Assembly (NCBI GenBank): GCA_034509755.1 | Contig: CM067542.1 | Coordinates: 24,619,001 to 24,683,000, forward strand | DNA from: Anisodus tanguticus | Lineage: Eukaryota; Streptophyta; Magnoliopsida; Solanales; Solanaceae | Direction: 5' to 3' | DNA: 64,000 nucleotides | Part shown: piece by piece, positions 12,305 to 25,494 of the stretch | Layout of the letters: each line of letters opens with the position of its first letter | How positions within the stretch are numbered: position 1 is the first letter of the stretch | Position numbers and translations under genes: made by a program | The notes under the pieces: model-generated | Seen by the model: the letters and a program-made list of their open reading frames with translations, nothing else | What the model was told of the DNA's origin: nothing | Database searches by the model: none

Positions 12305-15225
12305 TGTCACAACCCAAATGACTGATCGTGCGGGCACCTACCCTTTTCCCACCTGGTTGGCGAACCCGTCCCTTACAGATTAATACAATAACACAAATAA
12401 ATAATAAGAGAAATAAAAGTCTAAAAACATAGATATAGGTAATGCGGAATACAACACTACCCAAGGAATCTGGTCTGAATAATACTAGAGCTTCTAGGTA
12501 TACAATTTGAATAAAGGTTACAACCACAACCTAAATACACTTCTGTTTAGCAAGAGAATTAAACGAAAAATCTAGATGAACTCCATGAGCTCCATGAAGG
12601 CTAATCGAACCTCGCTGAAGTTCATGCAACAACTCTACACTCCAAAAAGGGTATAACTAGTATCAGCACAAACACTATGTACTGGCAGGTATTATAGGTC
12701 GACATAGTTAGCTAACATATATATAAGAAAGAAACCGAAAGATAAACATGCTCTTAATCAAGTACAAGTAATATCATAGACCAAGAATGACCAGTCCAAA
12801 TATAGAGGATCATAGCCTAAGATGAAGTATCAAATCCCAAGTGTGCCAAGCTTCCAGTATGCCTCAGAATAATTACAATTTAAGAATAATCAGTCCAAGT
12901 ATAGAGTATCAAGTCGGAATCCATGAAGTACGAGAATAAAATAATGGATAAGCACAACCATGTAGGATGTACGATAATGGGAAAGACACTTGATTTCAGT
13001 AGTCTACAGTCATAGTCTAGTCCCCGAATCCATCAGTGTATGTGTAAGAGACTAATAAGTACAATGCATTGACCAACTATAATCTCCATACACACATGCT
13101 CCGAGCGGAATATCTCTACGTCTCAGCAGTCATGACTCGTGGGACCCGCGAAGTCCATGTACCAGCCACTCTATATCACACAGCCTGGAGATGACTCTAC
13201 AACCCACCACGCCGCTAGCCATTCTGTATCACACAACATTGAATAGATACGCATTCAATATGTCATAAGAATCAATGTTTTATCCTTCTCACTTATCACT
13301 ATCACGTCAATCACAGGTAATACCAATGTATCACGAAATCACCATCACGAAAATCACATGTAATGTCATATGTATCATGGAAATAAGGATGAATGCATAC
13401 ATGAATGTAAAATTCAACACTAATCATGGGATGAATACACATAACAACATCCGTAAATAAATTACCATTATGAACTTATTCCAAATTTTGTACAATGCCA
13501 CGTCCGGAACAATTTCCCTTCAGACCACATAGGTAACAACAAGTATAAATGTAAGAGAAGCCATACGAAATAAGCATGTAGGAAACACCATGATAGGAAT
13601 CCTCAGATGTTTCACTTTCCTTCTTACCATAATTAATATCAACTCACAGATCACAACAATGAATCATGTAGAATGTGTATGAATCCTAATCATGCCACAC
13701 ATAGTCACATATCACAGTCAAGTCCTTTCCTCTATCCATGATAATACCAAGATAAATTTGAAACAACTATATCACAATAACGATATGGCACTACATACAA
13801 GTCTAGTAACCATCAAGAGGCAAAAAGTCATAATCAATCAATAGTAACCAACCTAAGTAATTCATCCCAACTTCATACCCGAAGGCTTACATGCTTTCTC
13901 CAATGGAATCTAACTACATATACGATTCGCTAAACGAAGTCTAATCAGTAGGTAAGCCGTAACTTACCTGAATGCCAAGCTGGTGCATCGAACAATCATG
14001 CAAGCGCCTTTCTCTTCCGAATAGGTTCTTAATATCCATAGTCTATCCATTATTGAATTCTAAGTTAGATTCTAAAATTAACAATACCCAAATCACTAGA
14101 CTATACTTTAAATCCAACCAACTATGGGAGAAAGGGGGAAACAGGCCCACGAGGGTAAATGGTCAATTCAGAGATGAAACATGAAATTCAACGTCCTATG
14201 AGTTCAATTGTAATAATCTCTTGCTAAATATCTCAAGATTAGGTCAATTTCATCATACAAGCCACCCCCCCCCCCAATTTTGGGTATGAACCCTAGTTTT
14301 TCTTATCAATCAATTTATCAACATAAACGGAAAATTCAAGCCTATTAATCACTAACTCATCAGATTCCATGCTCAAAGTAGTTAAATCCAGTACAAAATC
14401 TTATTTAGGAAGACTAGAACTCAACTATTGTAGTAACCATCAAAACCCATCTTTATGTCTTAAGTTCTATAGAGCCCTATCATAGATTAAATATTATGAA
14501 AGATAAAGGATGAAGTCTAAGATTAAGAGACTTACCCATAAGAAGAAACCAACCAATATCACCTCAAATCGCCTCCAAGGTTTCTTAAGGTCAATAAATG
14601 GGGTGATAAAAAGAAGAGTTTTAAGTAAGGCATTAAATAGAATTTTTCTGCGTCATCCGCTGCAGCGGTCGCGAGTCTACCATAGTGGGTTCGCTATAGC
14701 ATTCACCTCTCTTCCATTGCTAGTCTGTTGTGGAGACTCATTCTAAGTCCCACTAGTCCGCTACAGTGGTTGGTCCTCTGCCAAAATGGGATCGCTATCG
14801 CGAGCCTGGTGCCTCTACGACGGACACCACATACCAAACAATTCCTAAGTTTTCACTAACTCCATCGCAAAATCCGACAATCACACGAGACCTCCCTGAC
14901 ACAAACCAGATATGTACACATATGTAAAAGTATGCTACAGACTCACTCGTTGTATCAGAATTTCCATCGGAGGTCTATTTCTATGAGTCAACCCTCAACA
15001 ACCTAAACTAAATTTCAACCAATAACCAAAAACACTCTCGATGGCCTCGGGAACCGAACCAACTATCCACCAAGTCATAAATGACATTATGGACCTTACA
15101 GAATCGACAAAAATTCCGAAAAAGATCCATTTACACAAAAGTCAACTATTGTCAACACTTTCACACTTAAGGTTCTAATTTCTTAACTATTGCCAAAACA
15201 CACATAACGACCGAACGAGTCGTTA
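12305..15225 (-). repeat. 3' LTR of the LARD-like element
   Basis: It starts on the plus strand as TGTCACAACCCAAATGACTG and matches 18677-21867 over its length. It lacks about 190 bp present in the partner, including the ATGCA repeat (the gap lies near 13055). The segment at 14640-14825 is rich in CCGC/GCGG dyads. Confidence 0.75.
14640..14825. repeat. CG-rich dyad cluster in the LTR
   Basis: Repeated variants of CCGCTNNAGCGG, TCCGCTACAGTGG and GGGATCGCTATCGCGA stand out from AT-rich surroundings. The equivalent block in the other LTR is 21215-21415. Confidence 0.6.
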
Positions 15226-18200
15226 CCTCAGATACCAATTAAATAATTATTTGTCCTTGAATGAAGAGAGTACAAAAGATGACGGTAACCAAGGAATCCT
15301 TAACATAACAAACAGAAGCCTCCATCGCACGAAGTACACCAAATTACCAGTCAAAACATCCTCTTACTTGCCTAAAAGGCCCGATTTCCATATTTCCACC
15401 TTCGAATATCTCTCGCCACCGATTCCCGAATATAAGAACTGCTTTTGCTGGAATTATCTGATTAGACATAATCATTCCCCTGAACGTGATCGATAGGTCC
15501 CATAAACATCTATCAAACTGACATAAACCTTTAGATATAGACAACATGATAGCCCACTCTAAAATCGTAAAATGTTCGGATTCCGCTAACCTTTCTTTCA
15601 CCCTTCTAAAGCTATCCTTCGCACCATGATTTCTTAGAAACATATAAACACAAGCCCGAAACCATGACTTACTCTTGCTAGAAAAGAATTCTTACTTTAT
15701 CAGAGAAGCGCTAAGTAATTCCATCCTACTGATCTTACTCATATACTGACTTTGCTAGTTCCAAGTCTTCTTAAACCTTCAAATCACAATGCAAGAAGCA
15801 TACCACTGAATACCCCACCGAGCCAAGTTCGTAGGTCATCATGTGATCACTCTAAAGGTCTCTCGCAACCATAGCACCTCCTTAAGTCATTACCAAGAAC
15901 CAACATAACCCGTCACACATGTACGAGTAGCTGCTCTCAGTAAAATATCCTCAGTCCACTTGCAAACCTTGATAGAGCTCGATAAACCTGTCATACCTCA
16001 AGTCTGAACTGAAACTCATCGAATCCGTGAATGTGATTTTCTGGGAAACCCATATGTCCTCCTGGAAATATAAACATAGTCCATTAAGCTCTAATCGAAT
16101 GATTCTGACCTGGAATGAAAGCACAACCCCTGAATACCACCAATAGTGACTCAAACTGACTCCAACTTCTCAAAACTAAATACAGTCCTACCACAGATCT
16201 GTGGTGGCCAATTCCAATCTCTTCTTCATGTGTAATCAATCATCTCAATCACCCTCGACTACAAAAGCTGAGTCCTATCCAAGTTTTCAATGTAGTACTG
16301 AAGAACCATGCTTTATGATTACAACCTTCTTGTTTATCAACTTCTAACTGATATGCAATATGATACAACCCCAAACTTTTTAACGCAAAACCTGGAGCCT
16401 CATATAATACCCCTTTAACTATCAAATCTCACTTACATACCTCGATGTGCCCATACCAATTCTAAAAGTAGAATATCTTACAACTACCGCTACAACCCCA
16501 CATAACTACTCCCAAGTCCTTAATATCCAAAGTGCTCACCCAAGCTGACCATTCAATAATACTTGCAACTTAATGCACTACCATGAATATGGCCTCATCT
16601 TGAAAATATAACTCTAGCCCTCACATAATAGATATTTCCACAATACCTTTTTTCTTAAACCACACTAACTCATCCACTGAAGAGTGCTACGAAATTACCC
16701 AAATATGTACCGCACCAGCCACTTCCATAAGTCTTAACATGTCGGTTACCTGAAGTTTGATTCTCACTAGTTGCTGACTATGAAGCCTCACGGAACTCGT
16801 CATATCACTTAATATTTTTCTGTAGACTCCGTTCTTTAAGCATGTGCTCACGATCACACTTCATCTGAAATATGCAAGACAACAACACCATAACCCATAA
16901 TAACCATAGTAATCTCGAAGACATACCTTATTTTTACCGATTCTCGATCAACTATACCTTCTTTTACTATTCAACTCCCCGATTCCAATCAAATCAAAAT
17001 CATTGTCACTGTCTAACCATTTCTCGAACCCACTCAACTATAAAACTGAATACTTTCTAAATCCAATGTATCACATACACAATCCTACTAATGTCCTCAC
17101 GTATCTCCACCAAGGTGCCTTTGCTCAAATTCCCTTAACCCAAATTCTGAAATATTCTCTACAACTCGAATCAATTCAACCCTCATTATTTCATTACCAC
17201 TCCTAACATCCTAATTGTCAAACCAATACGCCTCTAACCACTCGCGCGATTATCCCTTCCATCTGATCAATTCAACTGAATAATGGACCAGTAATTGCAG
17301 AAACTAGCTGAAACTTACACAACAAGTACAAGGCTCTCAACACTAATATAATATTAGATGCAACACCCGATAGCTCCTTGAGTACTAAAACTTTGCATTT
17401 ATTCAACACTAGATTCATTCTTACTAGTCAACCACTGGTTCTTATTGGAGCTCGACATAACCAAATATGGGTCTCAACACTGAACCCTTATGTCTATCCT
17501 ATCATGTATGATCGCAAATAACTCTCAAATCAACTAGATCTTGATCCTATGATATCCTTACCATTCCTCTAAACAGGAAGACCCGATGACCACACCCTCT
17601 ACTAAAGGACCAGGACCACCCTACCTAATATCTTAAGTCTCCACTCATCACAAGTAGCATCACTTTCCGATCTAGAACCGATAATCACTTTCTTGAAAGA
17701 ACCCACAAACCACTACCATAAAGTCACATCAAAGTCCAACTTAACCTTTCACGACCGAAGATGAAATCCTCTCTCATACCAATTGCAACCTTATCTTGTG
17801 AAACACATCAGTTACCAATTTTTCCCTTCCTAATAGCAAAAATTGATCAATCCAAATCCTCTTCCTTACACCTCTATCCCATTAACCCAAAATCAATCTT
17901 ACCAAAATACCTAAGATATTTTACTTCTCTACACGTTTCCCACATAGTCGTCCTTCATGTCCTTATTCTCAACTTCTCTTCTTTATTACACGCGGTCACT
18001 ATACTCTTGCCACATCCGATGATCCTTACTAAACTCACACTCGTCCCCACGTATCGACAACTAATACCCTGCCACTGATGAATCGTAGACCTGCCATTGG
18101 TATACCTGTGCCACGCAAACCATCATAATATCTTGATAATATTGAAACTTTTCCCAAACTAATCATATCATCGAACAAATCACTCTTATTAAGCTATAAA

Positions 18201-18676
18201 TGTACTTTTGCCACTTCTGAGCAACTCAACACTGAAAACATGGAGATTTTGTGACCCTATGTAGCATCACCCCCATTTCTCAAGAAACCTCCCACAATAA
18301 CGAGTCTAACCGCGACCCCACACAACTAAATTCTCAAGCCATAGCTAAAAACTGAACTCATTCACGTATCCCAATCTGGATAACACATCTCGCACCATAG
18401 CACAACACCTCCAAAACAAACCGATCGCATAAGAAGTTATGAATGAGTTCCCACCTTCTGTGTGTTATTAAGAAATGGAAATTCAGATACCAATTGGAAT
18501 CGACTAGATACCAATTTGAATAAAGTAGCACGAAAGACTGAAAGAATTCAAAGTTTCCTAAATGTCCTATAGCCTTCCAATTATAAGTGTGGCGTGCTAC
18601 ACACCCATAAGTAGGACTATAGTAGAAATTACTCTTATACTTATAGACCGGGTAACCTAGTGCTTTGATACTAACT
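15226..18676 (-). other. Interior of the LARD-like element, no known protein domain
   Basis: The longest minus-strand frame, 15643-15344 (99 codons), reads with motifs such as WDLSITFRG and GNRWREIFEGGNMEIGPF, which I do not recognise as gag or pol. A 67-codon frame at 16154-15951 is also unassigned. The plus-strand frames at 16872-17206 and 17761-18078 show no domain and are probably chance. The 100 bp next to the primer site (18553-18661) match the leaders of two other elements in this window. Confidence 0.55.
18662..18673 (-). other. Primer binding site variant
   Basis: The minus strand reads TAGTATCAAAGC, 10/12 to the initiator-Met site, placed 3 bases inside the 5' LTR. Confidence 0.65.
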
Positions 18677-19570
18677 TGTCATGACCCAAATGACTGATCG
18701 TGCGAGCACCTACCATTTTCCCACCTGGTAGGTGAACCCATCCCTTACAGATTAATCCAACAACACAAATAAATAACAAGAGCAATAGAAGTGTAAAAAT
18801 ATAGATATATCGTAATGCAGAATACAACACTACCCAAGGAATCTGGTATGAATAGTATAAGAGCTTCTAGGTATACAATTTGAATAAAGGTTACAACCAC
18901 AACCTGAATACATTTCTATTTAGAAAGAGAATTAAACAGAAAATCTAGATGAACTCCATGAGATCCATTAAGTCTAATTGAACCTCGCTAAAGTTCTTGC
19001 AACAACTCTACACTCCAAAAAGGGTGTAGCAAGAGTAACATCATCACAAACACTATGTACTGGTAGGTATCATAGGCCGACAACAGTTAGTTAACATATA
19101 TATAAGAAAAAATCTGAAAGATAAACATGCTTTAATCAAGTACAACTAATATCATAGACCAAGAATGATCAGTCCAAATATTGAGGATCATAGCCTAAGA
19201 TGAAGCATCTAATCCCAAGTCAGCCAAGTTTCCAGTATCCCTAAGAATAATCACAGTTAAAGAATAATCAGTCCAAGTATAGAGTATCAAGTTGGAATCC
19301 ATGAAGTACGAGAGTAAAATAATGGATAAGCACAACCACGTAGGACGTACGATAATGTGAACCACACTTGATTTCAGTAGTCTACAGTCATTGCCTAGGC
19401 GAAATGTCTAGTCCCCGAATCCATCAAGTGTCTATGTAAGAGACAAACAAGTACACAACCTCCAAAATGAATCAACAACAAGGAATCAATGCTGAAACAC
19501 ATCATGTAATATAATGAATACAACAACCAAAACTAGAGATATGAGTGAATGAAATATGAATGTATGTGCG

Positions 19571-19609
19571 ATACAATGCAATGCAATGCAATGCAATACA
19601 ATGCAATGG
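19571..19609. repeat. ATGCA minisatellite
   Basis: About six or seven copies of ATGCA, two of them ATACA, are present in only one of the paired LTRs. Confidence 0.85.
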
Positions 19610-21214
19610 CAAACTATAATCTCCATACATACATGCTTCGAGCAGAATATCTCTACATCTCGGTAGTTATGACCCGAGGGACCCGCAAAGTCCATGTACC
19701 AGCCATTTCTTATCACACAGCCTGGAGATGACTCTACCACCCACCACACCACTAGCCATTCTATATCACATAACATAGAATGGCTACGCATTCAATATGT
19801 CATAAGAATTAATATTTTTTCCTTCTCACCTGTCACTGTCACGCCAATCACTGGTAATATCAATATATCATTGAATCACCATCATGACAATCACATGTAA
19901 TGTCATATATATCATGGAAATAAGGATGAATGGATGTATAAATGTCAAATTCAACACTAATCATGGGATGAACAAACATAACAACATCTTTAAATCAACT
20001 ACCAATATGAACTTATTCCCAAATCTATACAATGCCACATCCAGAGGAATTTCCCTTTGGACCACATAGGTAAAAACACGTATAAATGCAAGAAAATCCA
20101 TACGAAGTAAGCACGTAGCAAACACCATGATACGAATCCTCAGATGTTTCACTTTCCCTCTTACCATTATTAATATCAACTCATAGTTCACAACAATGAG
20201 TCATGTAGAATGTGTATGAATGATATATATGTATCAATCTCAAGTGTAATTCATAATCAAATCCCAATTGTGCCACACATAGTCACATTTCACAATATCA
20301 ATATAAAGTCAAGTCCTTTCCTCTATCCATGATAATACCAAGATAAATGAGAGATAACTATATCACAATTATGAAAAAACACTACATACGAGTCCAGTAA
20401 CTATGAAGAGGCAACAAGTCATAATCAGTCAACAATAACCAACCTAAGTAATTCATCCCAACTTCATACCCGAAGGCTTACATTATTTCTCCAACAAAAT
20501 CTAACTACACATACACTTCGCTAACTGAAGTCTAATTAGTAGGTAAGCCGTAACTTACCTGAATGCCAAGTTGGTGCCTCGAACAATCATGCAAGTGCCT
20601 TTCCCTTCCAAATAGGTTCTTAATATCCAAAGTCTATCCTTATTGAATTCTAAGTTAGATTCTAAAATTAACAATACCAAATCACTAGACTATACTTTAA
20701 ATCCAACCAACTATGGGAGAAAGGGGGAAACATGCCCACGAGGGTAAAATGGTCAATTCAGAGATGAAACATGAAATTCAACGTCCTAGGAATTTAATCG
20801 TAATAATCTCTTGCTAAAATAACTCAAGATTAGATCAATTTCATCATACATACCAAACCCCCTCAATTTTGGGTATGAACCCTAGTTTTCCCCCAACAAT
20901 CAATTTATCAACATAAATGAAAGATTCAAGCCAATTAATCACTAACTCATCAAATTCCATGCTTAAAGTAGTTAAATCCACTACTAAATCTTATTTATGA
21001 AGACTAAACTCAACTAGTGTAGTAACCATCAAAATCCATCTTTATTGCTTAAGTTCTATAGATCCCTATCATAGATTAAAGCTTATGAAAGATAAAGGAT
21101 ACATTCTAAGATAAGACTTGAGAAGAAACTTACCCACAATATCACCTCAAATCAATGTTGCTTAGGTTCAATACGAGAAAATAAGGGTTTTAACTAGGAC
21201 ATTAATTAGGATTC

Positions 21215-21415
21215 TATCTGCGTTATCTGCCCCAGCGGTTGTGAGTCTACCACAACAGACCCGCTGACGCGTTCACTTCTCCGCCATAGCGAGTCCGCCA
21301 CAATGAATCCCTATTCGCTGTGGTGACTCATCCCTAATCCTAATAGTCTACTACAGGGGTTGATCCTCTACTATAGCGGGACCACTACTACGAGGCTGGT
21401 GCCGCTACGGCGGAC
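21215..21415. repeat. CG-rich dyad cluster in the second LTR
   Basis: This is the counterpart of 14640-14825, with blocks such as CCGCCATAGCGAG, TATAGCGGGACC and GCCGCTACGGCGG. Confidence 0.6.
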
Positions 21416-21873
21416 ACCAAAAACTAAAGAATTCCTACTTTGACACTAACTCAGTCTTGAAATCTGACAATCACTCGAGACCTCCACAACACAAACCAGA
21501 TATGTACACATATGTAAAAGCATACTACGGACTCACTCGTGGTCTCAGAATTTCTACCAGAGGTCTATTTCTATGAGTCAACCCCCAATGACCTAAACTA
21601 ACTTTCCAACCAATAACAAAAAACACTCCTGATGGCCTCGGGAACCAAACCGGCTATCCCGCCAAGTCATAAATGACACTCCAGACCTCATAGAATCTAC
21701 TGAAATTATGAAAAAGGTCTGTTTATACAAAAGTCAACTATTTGTCAACACTTTCTCACTTAAGATTCTAATTTCTCAACTTCTACTAGAATCATCGATA
21801 ACCTCGTGAATTGAGTCAATAAGGGTTAAGTATCTAAAACGCATATAAAGACCGAACGGGTCATTCAAAAACT

Positions 21874-23168
21874 GGATCTTGAAATCTCTTTATTTGCTAG
21901 ATATTTGGAAATAACTTGAAATTTTGCTTCCTTTCTATTCACTTATATTGTTGTATTGGTATTATCTCAATATTGCAAGATATTCGCTAAATCGCCTACT
22001 TGTATGGATTGCTTGATCATTTGTATTCTTGTTGGGACTTTGTCCTTCTTGTGACAGTGACTCTGTCACTCATCTCGGCATGCCTCTTGATTCGATATTT
22101 TGCCATCTTGACTTTGAATTTGTGATTCGTCTTAATTTTGGAACTTTTCCATATTAAGTACAAACAAGAAAGTCATTTTTAATATGGTTCTTGATTCTCT
22201 TGATTATTGGGTTTTGACCCTTCTTGATTTAGGACTTTGGTCCATCTTGATATCTGATTATGCTTAGTATGATGTCATGACATATATATTGGGTGAAATT
22301 TTATATTTTTCAAACTCTCTTGGATTGATTTTATAAGCTTTCATGACACTTGAATCTTTGAACGTTGATATTAATATTTGGAAACACTTCAAGGTTTGAT
22401 ATTTGATACTTTTTGATATATTTGTTTATTTGATTCAAATTTATGTCTCATTTGAGCTACCTATGACATCAAATGAAATTTGAGAATCTAATGGCACGCC
22501 ACTAAGCTTTATGTTTAGTGATAGTTGTTTTCTATCCTAGGTAATGTACGAGAAGAGATGTGAAGATGGCCACTTGGAGTAGACTTCTTGGATGCTTTTT
22601 TGAGATCACATTTGCATATGCATCTAGGTTTTGTATAGTTTTAGGGCATGTATATGATCCATATGTCACAATTATATATGTCATTTTGGAGGCTTGTTAG
22701 ATCTCAAGACCATAAGCTTGTAACTTGAATTTCGTGACTTATTTTGCTGTTTTAGGGTGTGTTAATAACCCAAGTTTTGTAATATGCTAAATTTACATTT
22801 TGTCTTGTAAATATGTACAAAATAGGAGAGTTTTCCTTTTTATAATTGTAAGTTTGGAATTTATGTATAATATGACCTACAGTGATGTTGAATGAAAAAT
22901 ATAATTTCGCTAGGAAGTTGCTTCAACGTGTTGATCACTTACAAGAAGGGTGGTATCACATTAAATTGATACTTTGATATTGTATTTCATTTAAGGAATT
23001 TTACTAAGTGTATGAAAAAAATACTGCACTTCGAAACCTTTCTAGCATGGGCCTATTTCCGCTACTAAATGATTATGAATGTCTTTATAAATTAATCTTA
23101 TCTTAACATTGTAAGTATTAAATTAGCTTTTTTTTGTAAGTGGCATCCTCCCCAATGGGGTTGCTACA
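21874..23168 (+). mobile_element. Split outer LTR, right part (R-U5)
   Basis: It continues the LTR interrupted at 12304 and ends in GGGGTTGCTACA, directly before a plus-strand primer site. It has no coding content. Confidence 0.7.
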
Positions 23169-23173
23169 AGGTT

Positions 23174-23185
23174 TGGTATCCGAGC
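23174..23185 (+). other. Primer binding site of the outer element
   Basis: TGGTATCCGAGC is an 11/12 match to the initiator-Met site and lies 5 bp after the LTR end, which fixes the plus orientation. Confidence 0.75.
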
Positions 23186-23328
23186 TTTATGTTTGTTATT
23201 CTGGAACTTTTGTTGTGACTTATTAGTGTACTTGTTTCTTTTAACATGCTTCATTGCGTGTATTGGGCATATGCATCACGTACATGTCCCTAATGCAATG
23301 TGATATTCTCTTATATAGGAATTAGTTT

Positions 23329-23437
23329 ATGGCCTCTTCTTCTAATGGACCTATGGAAGCCGCTCGTGAGGGTTCAAATAACTCTATTGTCCAACTTCAC
23401 TTACAAGAAGGGGTCGGATAATATTTTTTTGATATTA
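23329..23437 (+). pseudogene. gag: First codons of gag of the outer element, truncated
   Basis: An ATG 144 bp after the primer site opens a frame reading MASSSNGPMEAARE and then NNSIVQLHLQEGVG. It is cut after about 30-36 codons by the edge of the tandem array at 23438. The position after the primer site identifies it as the gag start. No domain can be seen in so short a piece. The rest of the element is not in this window. Confidence 0.6.
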
Positions 23438-25162
23438 TGATGTAAGTACGGAGGGGTGAGTGAGGGTAAGTGGGGCTGAGTTCGGCAGGGAACAAGTTGA
23501 CGTGAAAATGGATAGGCAAAGGGGTTCTCAGGTTCTTGGTTTCTAGCTGGGCAGTGGGGATTTGCAGACTGTTTCGGGTAGTTGTGTAGGGGAATTGGGT
23601 CAAGGAATTTTATGGTATGATTATGAGTGTGTAGAGGGTGGAGTTAGTGGTCAGGAATTGGCGGTTGGGTGGTGGAAAGGCCACGGAAGGAGACTAAAAT
23701 AGTTAGTTCCGGTGAAGGATGTTTAGTGGACTATTTCCTGTTGTCGGGCTAGGATGCGAAGTTATGGGAGGTTTCGGGAATTGGATTTTGTTGTGGCTGT
23801 TTGTAAGGTACTGTGGGATGTGATGGAATGAGATGGTTTTGACGAGGGATGGATACAGGGTGCTAGGTGCAAACCCGAGTACAAATCAAGTGTTTGGACG
23901 GGCGATATAAGCGATGGACACGGTCGATATGGAGTGGATAATGACAAAGGGGTTTTAATGAGCCGACACCAAGATATGGACTGGATAACAAGGACTAGAC
24001 CGGGGTTTCTAAGTACAAGCCCTAATACTAACCAAGTAAGGTTGGCCGAAAACCTTGAAATAGACCTTGAGCTTAGGCTAGGTTGGTCCATATAGTTCCA
24101 ATGTTCGCTTACCACCAAGGGGGATCCTCAAGCTTGAGTTTTGATTAGGTCACACAGTCCTAATAAAGACTTACACTGAAGGGAAACCTTAGCTTGGATT
24201 CAACTAAGTCACATAATCTTAGTTAAATTTACACCAAGGGGCTTGGCTCACACAAGAACCAAAGGTACTCCTGGAGCACTACCTAAGAATATCAATCCCG
24301 AATTGAAGACTTAGCAATGATGAGTAAACACTCAATTTTTATGTTCAACAAACTCTGCCTTTTACAATGGGCTAAGTCCTCTATTTAAAGTAGAAATAGA
24401 CTATTCTAGAAAGCAAATGATAAGACGCAAACAAACACCTAGTGTGAACGCATTTGGATTGACTTGGTGACAAAGGGAGTTTGGCCACCTCTTCATCTTT
24501 TCTAGGCCAAAATTGTTGTCTCCTATTTAACAATATTCATGAACTTGATTCTTCCAACAACCTCATCTTCTTCGAATGTGTTGGAAGCTTCCATTCCTTG
24601 CATTTGTGTGCCTTGGCCGAACGGATAATGGAGTATTTTGACCAACACTTCATCTTCTTGGTGTCCTCAAGTTGGTTCATGAAATATATTTTTGGGAGCT
24701 TCCTCTTCAAGACCATTCTTGTCAGGGTCAACTTGTCTTAATTCCTTTCACACGATCTAGACATCCTCTTGTCCTTGCTAACTTGTCCTCTCGGCCTAGT
24801 CATCCATTTCCATTACATCCTTGTCCTTGATTACCTTGTCCTATTACGTGATACATTAAATATGTCCTAAGAAGAACTAAAAACTAAGCTAAGAAATAAA
24901 GACAAGCTAAAAGAAAAACAAACATGGTTTTCGGCCAAGACCTACATAAAAAGGCCGAATAGAACTTGCTTCCTAGATCTTCATGTGACAACTCCAACTC
25001 CATTCCACTTTCCATTCCATGTCAGGCATATGTGTAGAATGACATGCCATTGTTGGCACTCTAAGCAAATCTCTTCTAGACTTATGTTGGGAGTTTAACT
25101 TCGCGGACTGATTTACCTAAATCTCCCCTTCTTTGAAGGAATTTCCCTCAAATTCACACCAT

Positions 25163-25402
25163 CTAAATGTGAAAAAAAATTGATCTAATATTTTCCCCAT
25201 TAAATAGGACCGGAAGTTTTATCTTGTTGGCGCCTTCCTTAATTCTTGCCAAATATGGATCCGAATATGAGACCAATGGTTTTGATTCAAATTGTTGTCC
25301 ATATTGTGTCACGGATCCCATAAGATATAATCCCTTGCCATAAATAGAATAATGACACAGTACATCATTCAATCTTGTGTGAGAGAAAAATATGGCGTTC
25401 AC
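25163..25402 (-). pseudogene. Unassigned ORF of unit 1
   Basis: 79 codons, an N-terminally altered version of the ORF described at 31867-32190. It shares SIYGKGLYLMGSVTQYGQ and SYSDPYLARIKEG. The C-terminus differs because of a shortened A-run before the polypurine tract. Confidence 0.5.
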
Positions 25403-25494
25403 ATTAGTCTCACGTTTGACTCCTAAAGGCCCTCCAGGTTTGGCATAGATTCCACCGTGGTTGGATTATGACATATGCCCTTGAATGATGTGAT

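Larger units (their letters stand above)
18677..21867 (-). repeat. 5' LTR of the LARD-like element
   Basis: The plus-strand edge is TGTCATGACCCAAATGACTG and the far end is GACCGAACGGGTCATTCA. At about 3.19 kb it is longer than its partner because of an extra segment near 19450-19620. It contains the CG-rich dyad cluster at 21215-21415. Confidence 0.75.
12305..21868 (-). mobile_element. LARD-like element nested in the outer LTR
   Basis: It has two LTRs (12305-15225 and 18677-21867), a primer-site variant at 18662-18673 and a 3.45-kb interior without recognisable gag or pol. AAACT flanks it at 12300-12304 and about 21869-21873, within one base of the predicted edge. The size and lack of coding domains fit a large retrotransposon derivative mobilised in trans by a related gypsy element. 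The two LTRs are clearly diverged, so the insertion is not recent. Confidence 0.75.

Noticed and set aside
12014..12527. Three frames around 12014-12527
   Set aside because: They cross the junction between the outer LTR and the nested LTR and have no family features.
17761..18078. 105-codon plus-strand frame in the LARD-like interior
   Set aside because: Low-complexity S/L/P-rich reading with no recognisable domain and opposite to the element's orientation.
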